A stretch of DNA of 64,000 nucleotides, taken from assembly GCF_009363795.1 (NCBI RefSeq), contig NZ_CP045420.1:2585001-2649000 (forward strand), given 5' to 3'. This document shows, piece by piece, positions 1 to 9,020 of this stretch (positions are counted from its first letter, which is position 1; each line of letters begins with the position of its first letter). This stretch comes from Palleronia sp. THAF1 (GTDB lineage: Bacteria > Pseudomonadota > Alphaproteobacteria > Rhodobacterales > Rhodobacteraceae). The translations under genes and the position numbers were made by a program. The notes beneath the pieces were generated by a model. The model saw only the letters and a program-made list of their open reading frames with translations, had not been told where the DNA came from and did no database searches.

Positions 1-120
1 ACTGGTGGATTGGCGGCGGCTGAAACGAACGTCGATGGCGAGCCCCAGCCCGAGCGATTGGACGCATTCCTTGGCAGAGAGGGCTTCGATCCGAACTACA
101 CCATCGGAATGCTGCGCTAG
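1..120 (+). CDS. C-terminal end of an unidentified protein (partial)
   Basis: A stop-free frame runs in from the left edge of the window and ends at a TAG at 118-120, giving about 39 residues that finish in FDPNYTIGMLR. The piece is polar and acidic, with no membrane segment and no motif I recognise, so no function is given. It lies on the same strand as the MaoC gene, but 97 bases separate them. That gap holds a palindromic candidate operator, which suggests the two genes are not simply one transcript. The start and most of the gene lie outside the window. Confidence 0.5.
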   Translation, partial: TGGLAAAETNVDGEPQPERLDAFLGREGFDPNYTIGMLR

Positions 121-137
121 ACCAAAGTACATGCTGC

Positions 138-163
138 AGTTGCAAAGTAATTATATTGCAACT
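138..163. promoter_or_regulatory. TTGCAA inverted repeat, candidate operator before the MaoC gene
   Basis: Two perfect 8-base arms, AGTTGCAA at 138-145 and TTGCAACT at 156-163, flank an AT-rich 10-base spacer. The site is about 55 bases before the MaoC-family start. TTGCAA-type palindromes are used by the RamB/ScfR-like regulators of short-chain acyl-CoA metabolism in alphaproteobacteria, but here the centre-to-centre spacing is 16, not the 12 of the PccR motif. The link to that family is inference. Confidence 0.4.
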
Positions 164-217
164 TTTGCCCGTTACGTGTAGCAATCTTGCAAGCAGGATT
201 ATTACGCGGAGACTGTC

Positions 218-661
218 ATGCTCGATACAACCACGTCCACCGGCCCGATTTTCATCGAAGATCTGACCGTCGGCCTGACTCGCCACATCGAGAAAACGAT
301 CATCGACCGCGATATCGAGCTGTTCGCCGAGGTGTCCGAGGACCGCAATCCCGTTCACCTGAACGAAGCTTACGCCCAATCCACCATGTTTCAGGGCCGG
401 ATCGCCCATGGCATGCTGACCGCCGCATTGATCTCTGCCGTGATCGGGGAACAACTGCCCGGCCACGGCACCGTCTACCTGCGCCAGTCCATGGCATTCC
501 TTGCCCCGGTCCGCCCCGGCGATACGGTGCGCGCGGAAGTCGAGGTGAAAGCGATCGACATGAAGCGTCGCCGCGTGACGTTGGATACCCGGTGTCTGGT
601 CGGTGAAACCCGCGTGCTGCACGGCGAGGCCACGGTGCTCGCGCCATCACGCACCGGCTAA
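218..661 (+). CDS. MaoC-family (R)-specific enoyl-CoA hydratase
   Basis: A 147-residue protein with the single hot-dog domain of the MaoC/PhaJ family. The hydratase-2 motif is clear: a catalytic Asp and His in DRNPVHL near residue 44, followed by GRIAHGML near residue 62. Proteins of this family hydrate trans-2-enoyl-CoA to the (R)-3-hydroxyacyl-CoA, either feeding polyhydroxyalkanoate synthesis or serving acyl-CoA breakdown. Length fits PhaJ-like single-domain members (about 135-160 residues). GGAG at 209-212 is the ribosome site. ribF follows 38 bases downstream on the same strand. Substrate chain length cannot be read from the sequence. Confidence 0.85.
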   Translation: MLDTTTSTGPIFIEDLTVGLTRHIEKTIIDRDIELFAEVSEDRNPVHLNEAYAQSTMFQGRIAHGMLTAALISAVIGEQLPGHGTVYLRQSMAFLAPVRPGDTVRAEVEVKAIDMKRRRVTLDTRCLVGETRVLHGEATVLAPSRTG

Positions 662-699
662 GGCTTGCCCATCGCGCCGTGCGGGCCTAGGTCGCGCGG

Positions 700-1632
700 A
701 TGCGCATCTTCCGCAGTCATACCGGGCTGAAGCCCGACGCCCGCGGGGCCGCCGCCGCCATCGGCAACTTCGATGGCGTCCACCTTGGCCATCAAGCGGT
801 GCTCGACCACGCCCGCGCCGCGGCCGATGATCTGAATGCGCCGCTGGGCGTCGTCACGTTCGAGCCGCATCCGCGTGAGCTGTTCCAACCCGACGCCGCG
901 CCTTTCCGCCTGATGAACGCCGAAGCCAAGGCCCACCGGCTAGAGCGTCTCGGCGTCGATCATTTGTACGAATTGCCCTTCACGACCGACCTGACCGCCC
1001 TGTCCCCCGATGCCTTCGCGCAGGACATCTTGGCGGGTGGGCTGGGCCTGAGCCACGTCGTCGTTGGTCAGGACTTTCATTTCGGCGCGAAGCGCGCGGG
1101 CGATGCAGAGACGCTCCAGCTCTTGGGCGAGAAATTCGGCTTCGGCGTCACCATCGCGACGCTGGTCCAGGACAGCGGGACAGAGATCAGCTCGACCCGT
1201 ATTCGCAAGGCGCTGAGCGATGGCGATCCCCGCTCCGCCGCGGCGATGCTGGGCCACCTGCACCGCATCGACGGGCCGGTGATTCACGGCGAGAAACGCG
1301 GGCGCACGTTGAACTACCCGACCGCCAATATGGACCTGACCGGCCTGCATCTGCCGCGATTCGGCGTCTACGCTGTGACGGTCGATATTTTGGACGGACC
1401 GCACAAGGGTCAGGTCAAGGGCGTCGCCTCACTTGGTGTCCGCCCGATGTTCGGAGAGAACGTGCCGAATCTGGAGACTTTCCTCTTCGATTTCTCCGGC
1501 GATCTTTACGGCGCGCACCTGTCCGTCGGGCTGGTGGAATTCCTGCGCGGAGAGGAAAACTTCGACAGCCTCGACGCGCTGATCCAGCAGATGGACGCCG
1601 ACAGCGCGCAGGCTCGGAAGATCCTCGCATGA
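700..1632 (+). CDS. ribF: Bifunctional riboflavin kinase / FAD synthetase
   Basis: RibF converts riboflavin to FMN and then FAD. The 310-residue length is typical. The N-terminal nucleotidyltransferase domain carries the signature GNFDGVHLGHQAV near residue 23 and SSTRIR near residue 166. The C-terminal riboflavin kinase domain begins near residue 185 with HGEKRGRTLNYPTAN, and has GVYAV and the catalytic-region Glu in NLETFLFDF. The stop overlaps the start of the next gene (ATGA), so the YcgN-type gene is probably translated by coupling. An essential housekeeping enzyme of the cytoplasm, with no anomaly. Confidence 0.95.
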   Translation: MRIFRSHTGLKPDARGAAAAIGNFDGVHLGHQAVLDHARAAADDLNAPLGVVTFEPHPRELFQPDAAPFRLMNAEAKAHRLERLGVDHLYELPFTTDLTALSPDAFAQDILAGGLGLSHVVVGQDFHFGAKRAGDAETLQLLGEKFGFGVTIATLVQDSGTEISSTRIRKALSDGDPRSAAAMLGHLHRIDGPVIHGEKRGRTLNYPTANMDLTGLHLPRFGVYAVTVDILDGPHKGQVKGVASLGVRPMFGENVPNLETFLFDFSGDLYGAHLSVGLVEFLRGEENFDSLDALIQQMDADSAQARKILA

Positions 1633-2102
1633 CCGATGATCCCATCCGCCGTCAGGTCGGCCGCCCGAAGTTCTGGGAACGCTACCCGCTCGACCAGCTA
1701 TCCAACGCCGAGTGGGAGGCGCTGTGCGACGGCTGCGGCAAGTGCTGCCTGAACAAGCTGGAAGACGAAGACACCGCAGAGATCGCCCTGACCCGCGTGG
1801 CCTGCCGCCTGTTCGACGACGACACCTGCCGCTGCGCGCAGTACGAGATCCGCAAGCAGTTCGTGCCGGAATGCATCGTGCTGACCACCGAAACCCTACC
1901 CAAGATCGCCTATTGGCTGCCACAGACTTGCGCCTATCGTCTGCTGCATGAAGGCGAACGCCTGTACCCTTGGCATCCCCTGATTTCCGGCGATCCCGAA
2001 ACGGTCCACGAGGCCGGCGTCTCGGCCATCGGTATCACGGTGCCGGAATTCGAGGTGCCGGAAGAGGAATGGGAAGACTACATTATCGAGGAGCCGACCT
2101 GA
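1629..2102 (+). CDS. YcgN-family cysteine-cluster protein (UPF0260)
   Basis: A 157-residue protein with the arrangement GCGKCC near residue 35, a single Cys at about 57, a CRCAQY block near 64, and further Cys residues at PECIV and QTCAYR. This spacing defines the YcgN/UPF0260 family, related to the YkgJ zinc/iron chelating domain. The molecular function is not established; the Cys cluster suggests metal binding. It overlaps ribF by four bases and is followed with no gap by the aldolase gene, so the three probably share a message. Confidence 0.85.
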   Translation: MTDDPIRRQVGRPKFWERYPLDQLSNAEWEALCDGCGKCCLNKLEDEDTAEIALTRVACRLFDDDTCRCAQYEIRKQFVPECIVLTTETLPKIAYWLPQTCAYRLLHEGERLYPWHPLISGDPETVHEAGVSAIGITVPEFEVPEEEWEDYIIEEPT

Positions 2103-3140
2103 ATGTTCTTTGCCTCTGACAACGCCGGCCCCGCGCACCCCAAGGTGATCGAAGCCGTGATGCGCGCCAATGACGGCTACGCCATGCCCTACGGCGCCGA
2201 AGACGCGATGGCACGCGTGCGCGGCAAGCTGCGCGACCTGCTGGGGATGCCCAACGCCGCGATCTACCTAGTCGCCACCGGCACTGCGACGAACGCGCTG
2301 ATGCTGGCCACCATGTGCAAGCCGTTCCAGACGATCTTCTGCTCCGAGGTTGCGCATATCGAAGAAGACGAGTGCGGCGCGCCGGAGTTCTTCACCTCTG
2401 GCGCCAAGCTGACATTGGTGGACGCGCCTCAGGCAAAGATGACGGCTGAGCACCTTCGCGAGGCAATCGACAGCACCGCCGATGGTGTCGTCCACGGCGT
2501 TCAACGGGGGCCGGTGTCGATCACCACCGTCACCGAGCGCGGCACGGTCTATACCTTGGACGAGCAGAAGGCGCTGGTGAACGTCGCGCGCGAATACGGC
2601 CTGCCCGTGCATCTGGACGGCGCACGGTTCGCCAACGCCGTCGCGTCGCTGGGCTGCACGGCGGCGGACATGGCGCAGGGCTTCGACGCGATCAGCTTCG
2701 GTGCCACAAAGAACGGCTGCATGGGGGTCGAAGCAGCCGTCTTCGCCGATCCCGCCCACGCGTGGGAGTTCGAGCTGCGGCGCAAGCGCGGCGGTCACCT
2801 GTTCTCCAAGCACCGCTTCCTATCGGCCCAGATGGAGGCCTATCTGGACGGCGACCTATGGCTGGAGATGGCGCAATCCGCCAACGCCGCCTGCGCTCGG
2901 CTGGTCGCGGGCTTGCGCAACATCAAGACGGTGACGCTCGCCAATGACAGTGAGGCGAACATGATCTACCTTACCTTCCCCCGTGCCGCACACCGCCGAC
3001 TGAAGGACGCGGGCGCGCAGTTCTATTCTATGGGCACGATGGATGGACCGGACGACGAGCCGGTGCTGGCCCGAATCGTCTGCGACTGGTCGGCAACAGC
3101 AGAGAACGCGGACCGTTTCCTGCGCATCCTTGAAGGCTAG
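2103..3140 (+). CDS. ltaE: Low-specificity L-threonine aldolase
   Basis: A PLP enzyme of 345 residues that cleaves L-threonine or L-allo-threonine to glycine and acetaldehyde. It begins FASDNAGPAHPKV, as in the beta-eliminating lyase/aldolase family. It has the conserved HLDGARFANA segment (Asp that contacts the PLP pyridine nitrogen) near residue 171, and the Schiff-base Lys is K203 in FGATKNG. Length and motif order match LtaE. The ATG follows the upstream stop with no gap, so it depends on translation from the ribF side. The 3' end overlaps the convergent hydrolase gene by four bases. Confidence 0.88.
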   Translation: MFFASDNAGPAHPKVIEAVMRANDGYAMPYGAEDAMARVRGKLRDLLGMPNAAIYLVATGTATNALMLATMCKPFQTIFCSEVAHIEEDECGAPEFFTSGAKLTLVDAPQAKMTAEHLREAIDSTADGVVHGVQRGPVSITTVTERGTVYTLDEQKALVNVAREYGLPVHLDGARFANAVASLGCTAADMAQGFDAISFGATKNGCMGVEAAVFADPAHAWEFELRRKRGGHLFSKHRFLSAQMEAYLDGDLWLEMAQSANAACARLVAGLRNIKTVTLANDSEANMIYLTFPRAAHRRLKDAGAQFYSMGTMDGPDDEPVLARIVCDWSATAENADRFLRILEG

Positions 3141-3925
3141 GCGCGCGGCGCTTTGATCGCCTGCGCCACCTGAGCCGCATGGGTCAGCGGCGCCATGTGG
3201 CCAGCCCCATCGATCCGGGTGCGCGTGGCGTTCGGCAGACGCATTTCCAGCGCATCAAGGATCGCGGGGATCACAGGATGCGTCTGGGCGCCCCGCACCA
3301 GCAGCACGGGCGCGTCGACGGCTTCCAGCGCGCCATCGGCCAGGAGCCCGCATTTGTCCTGCGACAATCCCGGCCCACTGCGCCGCACCAGGTCGATGCG
3401 CTTGACCATCTCTGCGCGCATCTCTTCGGGCATCGCGTCCCACGGTGCGCCGGTGCCCCAGATCTGCATGAAGGCGCGCGTTGCCGCCACGGCGTTTCCG
3501 CCACCGATGTCCGCCATGATAGGGGCGTGATCTTCCACATACCGGGCATGGGCATCCGTGCCCTCGGCCGCAGCGAAAAGAACCGGCTCGATCAGTGTCA
3601 GGCTGCGGACGAGCGCAGGATTTCGCACCGCGACGCCCAGCGCCACGACGCCGCCCAGCGAATGGCCAATCAGATCGGTGGGACCGTCAAGGAACGTTTC
3701 TGCCTGTGCGATGGCCCTGCCAAGATAATCCGCGTCGGCATCCGCATCGCCGCTGCGCCCATGCCCCGGCAGGTCGGGCAGGATCGCCCGCCCCTGCCCC
3801 AACGCCTTTGCCAAGGGCATCAGCGCGCGGCCCAATGCCAGCGAGCAGTGCAGCATCAGCACCCGCTCGCCTTCGCCGACCTCATCCCAGTGAGTGTCGA
3901 TCCTGCCGCGTACCTCTGTCGGCAT
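3137..3925 (-). CDS. Alpha/beta-fold hydrolase
   Basis: A 262-residue alpha/beta hydrolase. The nucleophile elbow is GHSLGG (Ser near residue 89). HCSLALGR near residue 26 occupies the oxyanion-loop position, and a GAGHMAPLTH segment near the C-terminus supplies the catalytic His. The reaction could be that of an esterase, enol-lactonase or similar, and the sequence does not decide. Its ATG overlaps the stop of the upstream isomerase gene in TGATG, so the two are translationally coupled and probably act in one pathway. Cytoplasmic: there is no signal peptide. Confidence 0.85.
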   Translation of the reverse strand: MPTEVRGRIDTHWDEVGEGERVLMLHCSLALGRALMPLAKALGQGRAILPDLPGHGRSGDADADADYLGRAIAQAETFLDGPTDLIGHSLGGVVALGVAVRNPALVRSLTLIEPVLFAAAEGTDAHARYVEDHAPIMADIGGGNAVAATRAFMQIWGTGAPWDAMPEEMRAEMVKRIDLVRRSGPGLSQDKCGLLADGALEAVDAPVLLVRGAQTHPVIPAILDALEMRLPNATRTRIDGAGHMAPLTHAAQVAQAIKAPRA

Positions 3926-4518
3926 CAGCGCGACAACTGCCAGTCAAGGTGATCCAGCCGATCCTGCCCCCAAAAACGATCGTCGCTGTCGGTGATATAG
4001 AACGGCGCGCCGAAGGCCCCGTTCATCACGGCATCCTCTAGGTTGCGGGCGTAGTCGTCCGCCGCACTCAGCATCGCGCTAGAGGCCAGCGATGGATCGA
4101 AGCCCGCCGCGTCCAGCTTCTCGGCGATCACGTCATCTTCGGCGATATTCTTCTCTTCCGCCCAGCAGGCGCGGCAAAGCCCGTGCACCAGCGCGCCTAT
4201 GTCGCCGCCACCGGCCTTCTGCGCGGCGATGATGGCGAAGGAAGACGGCGCGGGGTTCGTCGGCCAATGCGCGGGCTTCAGGTTGATCGGCAGGTCTTCC
4301 ATCGCAGCGATCCGCGCCAGTTCCTGCAAGCGGTAGTCCTGACGGTTCGGGTGCCGATCCTTGGGCGGCACGCCCCCAGTCCGACCGAACAACTGGATCA
4401 CGTCCAGCGGCTTGTATGTAATCGTGGCCCCGTGTTTGGCCGCAATCGTTTCCAGCCGAGTGCCTGCCAGATAGGTGAACGGCGAAACCGTTGCGAAATA
4501 GTAGTCGATATGGGCCAT
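3925..4518 (-). CDS. 2-hydroxychromene-2-carboxylate isomerase-like DsbA-fold protein
   Basis: A 197-residue protein of the kappa-class GST/HCCA isomerase family. It opens HIDYYFATVSPFTYLAG, where the Ser of SPFTY is the glutathione-activating residue of the family, and the C-terminal FGAPFYI segment carries the cis-Pro. These enzymes isomerise hydroxychromene carboxylates in aromatic breakdown or act as glutathione transferases, and the real substrate is unknown. I chose the ATG at 4518 because AGGAGG stands just ahead of it; the longer open frame to 4734 would overlap the prs start region and is low-complexity. Divergent from prs. Confidence 0.82.
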   Translation of the reverse strand: MAHIDYYFATVSPFTYLAGTRLETIAAKHGATITYKPLDVIQLFGRTGGVPPKDRHPNRQDYRLQELARIAAMEDLPINLKPAHWPTNPAPSSFAIIAAQKAGGGDIGALVHGLCRACWAEEKNIAEDDVIAEKLDAAGFDPSLASSAMLSAADDYARNLEDAVMNGAFGAPFYITDSDDRFWGQDRLDHLDWQLSR

Positions 4519-4616
4519 CCGCCCCTCCTGTCGTTTCGTTCCGGTTTCCGCCGTGGCGGGCGCTGTGCTAGGCCGCAGCGGCGGACCCGAGTCGTCCGTG
4601 CTGCCAAGGAAGTCCC

Positions 4617-5636
4617 ATGCCGACCACCCAAGAGCCGAAACTGATTTCGGGCAATGCCAACCTGACGCTTGCTCGCACAATTGCGCGGCGGATGTCGATG
4701 CACCGGGGCAAGTCGGTCGATCTGGTGGACGCACGGGTGGAACGCTTCAACGACGCGGAAATCTTCGTGGAAGTCTATGAGAACGTGCGTGGCGAGGACA
4801 TGTTCATCATCCAGCCCACGTCGAACCCCGCGAACGACAACCTGATGGAACTGCTGATCATGTCCGACGCGCTGCGCCGGTCGTCGGCGGCGCGCATCAC
4901 CGCTGTCATTCCCTACTTCGGCTACGCCCGACAGGACCGCCGCACCAAGGCCCGCACGCCGATCACCGCCAAGCTGGTGGCCAACATGATCGCCGAAGCG
5001 GGGATCGAGCGCGTTCTGACGATGGACCTGCACGCGGCACAGATCCAAGGCTTTTTCGATATCCCAGTGGACAACCTTTACGCCTCTCCGGTGTTCGCGC
5101 TGGACATCAAGCATGCCTTCAAGGGTGCCATGGAAGATGTGATGGTGATTTCACCCGACGTCGGCGGTGTGGCCCGTGCACGGGAACTGGCAAAGCGCAT
5201 CAATGCGCCGCTCGCCATCGTCGACAAGCGGCGCGAGAAAGCGGGCGAAGTGTCGGAGATGACTGTGATCGGCGACGTGACCGGCAAAACCTGCATCATC
5301 ATAGACGACATATGCGACACCGCCGGCACGCTGTGCAAAGCAGCCGCGACATTGATAGAGGCAGGCGCGGCAGAGGTGCACGCCTACATCTCACACGGCG
5401 TGCTGTCCGGCCCGGCGGTCGAACGGATCACCAACTCGGTGATGAAGTCGCTGGTCATCACCGACTCGATAGAACCGACGGAAGCCGTGAAGGCCTGCTC
5501 CAACATCCGCATCGTCCCCACGGCGCCGATGTTCGCGCAGGCGATCCTGAACATCTGGAACGGCACCTCTGTCAGCTCGCTGTTCGAGCATCACACGCTT
5601 GGCCCGATCTACGAGGGTCTATACGCCGACGACTAG
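4617..5636 (+). CDS. prs: Ribose-phosphate pyrophosphokinase
   Basis: Makes PRPP from ribose 5-phosphate and ATP for nucleotide, His and Trp synthesis. The 339-residue protein has the class I features: [11 protein letters not shown] near residue 66, [11 protein letters not shown] near residue 98, the flexible-loop KRREKAGE, and the PRPP-binding loop [12 protein letters not shown] near residue 225. It starts about 100 bases from the divergent isomerase gene and stands alone. It converges on the aldehyde dehydrogenase gene with a three-base gap and no visible hairpin between them. Confidence 0.95.
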   Translation: MPTTQEPKLISGNANLTLARTIARRMSMHRGKSVDLVDARVERFNDAEIFVEVYENVRGEDMFIIQPTSNPANDNLMELLIMSDALRRSSAARITAVIPYFGYARQDRRTKARTPITAKLVANMIAEAGIERVLTMDLHAAQIQGFFDIPVDNLYASPVFALDIKHAFKGAMEDVMVISPDVGGVARARELAKRINAPLAIVDKRREKAGEVSEMTVIGDVTGKTCIIIDDICDTAGTLCKAAATLIEAGAAEVHAYISHGVLSGPAVERITNSVMKSLVITDSIEPTEAVKACSNIRIVPTAPMFAQAILNIWNGTSVSSLFEHHTLGPIYEGLYADD

Positions 5637-5639
5637 GCC

Positions 5640-7013
5640 CTAGCGCATCATCCAGTCGATCAAACGGCGTTGCAGTTTGCCGTAGGGCGGACGCGCAAGG
5701 GAACTGCCGGACAGGCGCGACTGGGTGAACACACCCTTCGCGTGGGACAGCGCACGGAATCCTTCGGGGCCATGATAGGCCCCGATTCCGCTGTCGCCGA
5801 TACCGCCGAACGGCAGGTCTTCCTGAGCGTAGTGCAGCAGCGTGTCGTTGATCGTGACGTTGCCGCTGGTGGTGCGGTCGGTCACGGCGTCCCGCGCGGG
5901 TCCGGCAGGCCCGAAGACGTATAGGGCCAACGGACGGGGGCGCGCGTTCACATGGGCGATGGCGTCCTCGACCCCGTCATAGGGGATGATCGGCAGCAAC
6001 GGGCCGAAGATCTCGTCCTGCATCACGGTCATATCATCGGTCGCGTTCAGGATCAGACGCGGCGTGACGGCTTTGCTGTCGGCTGGCTTCAGTAGATCGA
6101 TAACACGCGCACCCTTGTCAGCGGCATCGCGGGCCATCGCCTGTAGCCTGTCACCGTGGGTGTCGTGGATCGGGTGCGTCAGACCAGCGGCCCCGTCAGG
6201 ATAGAGCTTGCGCGCCTGCGCTTGCAAAGCCGCCACGACGGCGTCCAGCTCGCCACGCGGCACCAGACAATAATCCGGCGCGATGCATGTCTGACCCCCG
6301 TTGGCGAGCTTGCCGAACGCGATGCTGGCGGCAGTACGGTCCAGATCGGCGCCGTCCAGCACAATCGCGGGGGACTTCCCGCCCAGTTCCAGCGTTACGG
6401 GCGTCAGATTAGCCGCCGCAGCTTGCATCACCTTGCGCCCGACGCTGGTGCCGCCTGTGAAGACCAGATGATCGAAAGGCAGTCCTGCGAAGGCCGCGCC
6501 GACATCGGCACCGCCCTCTACCAGCGCAACCTGATCCTGCGGGAAGGTCTCGGCGAGCATCGCGCGCAACTCGGCGTTCACATGCGGCACGTATTCCGAT
6601 GGCTTCAGTATCGCCCGATTGCCCGCTGCCAAAGCCGTGGCGAGCGGCATCAGCGACAGCGCAAACGGGTAGTTCCAGGGCGACATGATCCCCACGACGC
6701 CCTTCGGCTGATACAGCACGCGAGCGCGGGCAGGCATGAATGGCAGCGATACACGACGCTGTTCGGGCCGCATCCAACGGCGCAGGTTGGCGCGCAGGTA
6801 GTCGATGCCCTGCACCAACGGCACAAGATCCAGCAGTTCAGTTTCTGCCTTTGGACGGTGCCCAAAATCAGCCATCGCAGCAGCGGCGAAGGACTCGCGC
6901 CGCGCTAGAATCGCCGCCTTCAGCCGCGCCAGATCCGCCCGACGTGCGTCTGCATCTGGCGGGCCGTCACGCAGGAATGCGGCTTTCTGAGCCTCCAGCA
7001 AATCGTGCATCAC
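5640..7013 (-). CDS. Coniferyl-aldehyde-dehydrogenase-type NAD(P) aldehyde dehydrogenase
   Basis: A 457-residue ALDH superfamily member. Visible are the NAD-site PWNYPF near residue 114, FTGGTSVGRKV (glycine motif), the general base Glu in TLELGGKSP near residue 209, and the catalytic Cys in GGQTCIAPDYC near residue 243. The short length, the early Cys and the C-terminal HPPYGK-like PPYGKLQRRL segment fit the coniferyl-aldehyde/class 3 branch. It overlaps the upstream CoA-transferase gene by four bases, so the pair is an operon. The substrate is probably a long-chain or aromatic aldehyde (inference). Confidence 0.85.
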   Translation of the reverse strand: MMHDLLEAQKAAFLRDGPPDADARRADLARLKAAILARRESFAAAAMADFGHRPKAETELLDLVPLVQGIDYLRANLRRWMRPEQRRVSLPFMPARARVLYQPKGVVGIMSPWNYPFALSLMPLATALAAGNRAILKPSEYVPHVNAELRAMLAETFPQDQVALVEGGADVGAAFAGLPFDHLVFTGGTSVGRKVMQAAAANLTPVTLELGGKSPAIVLDGADLDRTAASIAFGKLANGGQTCIAPDYCLVPRGELDAVVAALQAQARKLYPDGAAGLTHPIHDTHGDRLQAMARDAADKGARVIDLLKPADSKAVTPRLILNATDDMTVMQDEIFGPLLPIIPYDGVEDAIAHVNARPRPLALYVFGPAGPARDAVTDRTTSGNVTINDTLLHYAQEDLPFGGIGDSGIGAYHGPEGFRALSHAKGVFTQSRLSGSSLARPPYGKLQRRLIDWMMR

Positions 7014-8191
7014 GCGTCCTTCGGAAAGCGGGCCACGATCTCATCGGTGTCCTGCCCGAAGCGCGGCGGCGCGCGGTCGAAGCGCACGGGTGTCTTCGAC
7101 ATCTTCAGCGGATTGCCTAACAGCCGCACGGCGCCCTTCGCCGTGCCCGGCACATCCATCGATACCACCATCTCACGCGCGACAGCCTGATCGGATGCCA
7201 GCGCCTGCCCCACCGTCTGTACGACCGAGGCGGTCACACTCTGCGCATCCAGCCCCGCCACGATGTCCGCCGACGGCAGGGCGCGCATTGCAGGCTCCAG
7301 TATGTCCATTAGCGCCTCACGATTGTCGGTCCGCGCGAAATTGGTGGTGAAACGTGGATCGGCAGGCAAGTCGTCCCGGCCAAGAAACGCGCAGAAGCGG
7401 TGGAATTGCGCGTCGTTCCCGACAGCTACGACCACATGCCCATCGGCCGTTGCGAACTCTTGATAAGGCACAATGGCCGGGTGTGCATTGCCATGGCGCG
7501 CAGGCTCTTCGCCCGTTTCCAGATGCGTCGTGCCCACGTTGATCAGCCACGACATCTGGCTGTCGAGCAGCGCGATATCCACGTGCTGCCCCTCGCCTGT
7601 CCGATCCCGGTGACGCAAAGCGGCCAAGATACCGGTACAAGCCTGCAATCCGCAGATGATATCAGCCACCGCGACGCCCACCTTCATCGGCGCGCCGTCC
7701 GGTTCGCCCGTGATCGACATGATCCCGCCCGCCGCCTGCGCCATCAGGTCGTAGCCCGGCTTGTCGGCGTTGGGGCCCGTCTGCCCGTAGCCCGAGATCG
7801 AGCAATAGATCAGCCCCGGATTGAACTGCAGCATCGCATCCGCGTCCAACCCGTATTTCGCCATACCGCCTGGCTTGAAATTTTCGACCAGCACGTCCGC
7901 CTCGGCCACCATGCGCCGGATCAGCGCCTGTCCATCGTCGGACGACAGATCCACCGCGACGGAATACTTGTTGCGGTTGGCCGACAGGAAATAGCCCGAC
8001 AGATCAGTGTCGCGGCCCGCATCATCCTTCACCGACACCGGCCCCCAGTGGCGCGTGTCGTCACCGCCTGTCGCGGGATTCTCGATCTTCCAGACCTCTG
8101 CTCCCAGGTCCCCCAGATGCTGCGTGCAGGTCGGCCCCGCGAGTACCCGGCTCAGGTCAAGCACCTTTACCCCGTCCAATGCTCCGGCCAT
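7010..8191 (-). CDS. CaiB/BaiF-family CoA transferase
   Basis: A class III CoA transferase of 393 residues. It begins LDGVKVLDLSRVLAGPTCTQ, has the NKYSVAVDL and LIRRMV segments, and carries the catalytic Asp in the ADKPGYDLMAQAAGG block near residue 160. Such enzymes move CoA between organic acids (succinyl, formyl or acyl donors), and neither donor nor acceptor can be deduced here. Start at 8191 with GAGGAT six bases before; the open frame extends further upstream without a ribosome site. Its stop overlaps the aldehyde dehydrogenase start, which suggests a shared role in acid/aldehyde breakdown. Confidence 0.87.
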   Translation of the reverse strand: MAGALDGVKVLDLSRVLAGPTCTQHLGDLGAEVWKIENPATGGDDTRHWGPVSVKDDAGRDTDLSGYFLSANRNKYSVAVDLSSDDGQALIRRMVAEADVLVENFKPGGMAKYGLDADAMLQFNPGLIYCSISGYGQTGPNADKPGYDLMAQAAGGIMSITGEPDGAPMKVGVAVADIICGLQACTGILAALRHRDRTGEGQHVDIALLDSQMSWLINVGTTHLETGEEPARHGNAHPAIVPYQEFATADGHVVVAVGNDAQFHRFCAFLGRDDLPADPRFTTNFARTDNREALMDILEPAMRALPSADIVAGLDAQSVTASVVQTVGQALASDQAVAREMVVSMDVPGTAKGAVRLLGNPLKMSKTPVRFDRAPPRFGQDTDEIVARFPKDA

Positions 8192-8372
8192 GCGATCCTC
8201 CGTCAGTGTGCCATAGTGACAGACCATACCGCGCGGGTCTGCGAAAGGCGGTTCGGCGGCCCAAGATGCCGAACTATCGCGCCGCAACTGACGAGAGGAT
8301 CGAAGACCAAGGCAACGACATGCATTCGAAATCGGTTAAATGAATGCCGATTCTTGGCTGAATAAGAAAAAG

Positions 8373-8449
8373 TGGCGCGCTGGGGAGGATTCGAACCCCC
8401 GACCCTCTGATTCGTAGTCAGATACTCTATCCAACTGAGCTACCAGCGC
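8373..8449 (-). tRNA. tRNA-Arg (anticodon ACG)
   Basis: A 77-nt cloverleaf on the minus strand. The acceptor arm GCGCTGG pairs perfectly with CCAGCGC, the discriminator base is G, and the CCA is encoded. The anticodon stem CTGA..TCAG encloses a loop with ACG. The T arm is GGGGG-TTCGAAT-CCTCC. A run of five T follows the CCA. The ACG anticodon, with A34 normally edited to inosine, is the standard bacterial reader of CGN codons. It stands alone between protein genes. Confidence 0.95.
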
Positions 8450-8515
8450 GTGCGAGGCGGTGACTAACGCCGCCCCGAGGGCTTTGCAAGCGGGAAAGCC
8501 GCGATAATTTACGTG

Positions 8516-8863
8516 CTACAATCCGGGGCGCACGCGGTCTGGCGATGTCAGCAGACGGGCGGGCACGTCATCGTCCACCGCGTAGTCCAGCGGCGCGTGG
8601 TCGGTGCAGAACGTGATGCGCTTGAAGTGGAAGCGATGCTCATCCCCTTCGACGGCGTCAGAGACGATCAGCCCCGTGGCGACATGGCGTTCACCTTCGT
8701 AAAGATGCACCAGACCCGGCACCGCGCGCGTTCCGGCATCCAAGGCCAGACCACTTTTCCAGAAGCGTCGGACAGGAGCATAGGTCTCGCCCCAGACAAG
8801 CCGTAGGCCGGTGAACCCGGCCGCTTTGGCCTTCCGATCCGATAGGGAAGATCGAGTTTGCAT
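8516..8863 (-). CDS. Conserved-looking hypothetical protein
   Basis: A 115-residue protein with no signal peptide and no membrane segment. It begins MQTRSSLSDRKAKAAG and contains a beta-rich middle (VHLYEGERHVATGLIV, HRFHFKRITF) and an acidic DYAVDDD stretch. I do not recognise the family. The start at 8863 is supported by GGAGGT five bases upstream; the open frame continues to 8911 but lacks a second ribosome site. It is divergent from the glutathionyl-hydroquinone reductase gene, 157 bases away, and ends 67 bases from tRNA-Arg. Confidence 0.65.
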   Translation of the reverse strand: MQTRSSLSDRKAKAAGFTGLRLVWGETYAPVRRFWKSGLALDAGTRAVPGLVHLYEGERHVATGLIVSDAVEGDEHRFHFKRITFCTDHAPLDYAVDDDVPARLLTSPDRVRPGL

Positions 8864-9020
8864 GGCACACCTCCTACTGCTCGGTGGAACATGACACTGC
8901 GCCATCCCCATTCAAGAACGGAAATATGAACAGTGGGTGAAATTCTCATGGCGCTTGCGGCACGCGTGGCGAAAGGGTCGCACTGGCCTAGGTGGCAGGC
9001 CGGACAAAAGGAGAGACTCG

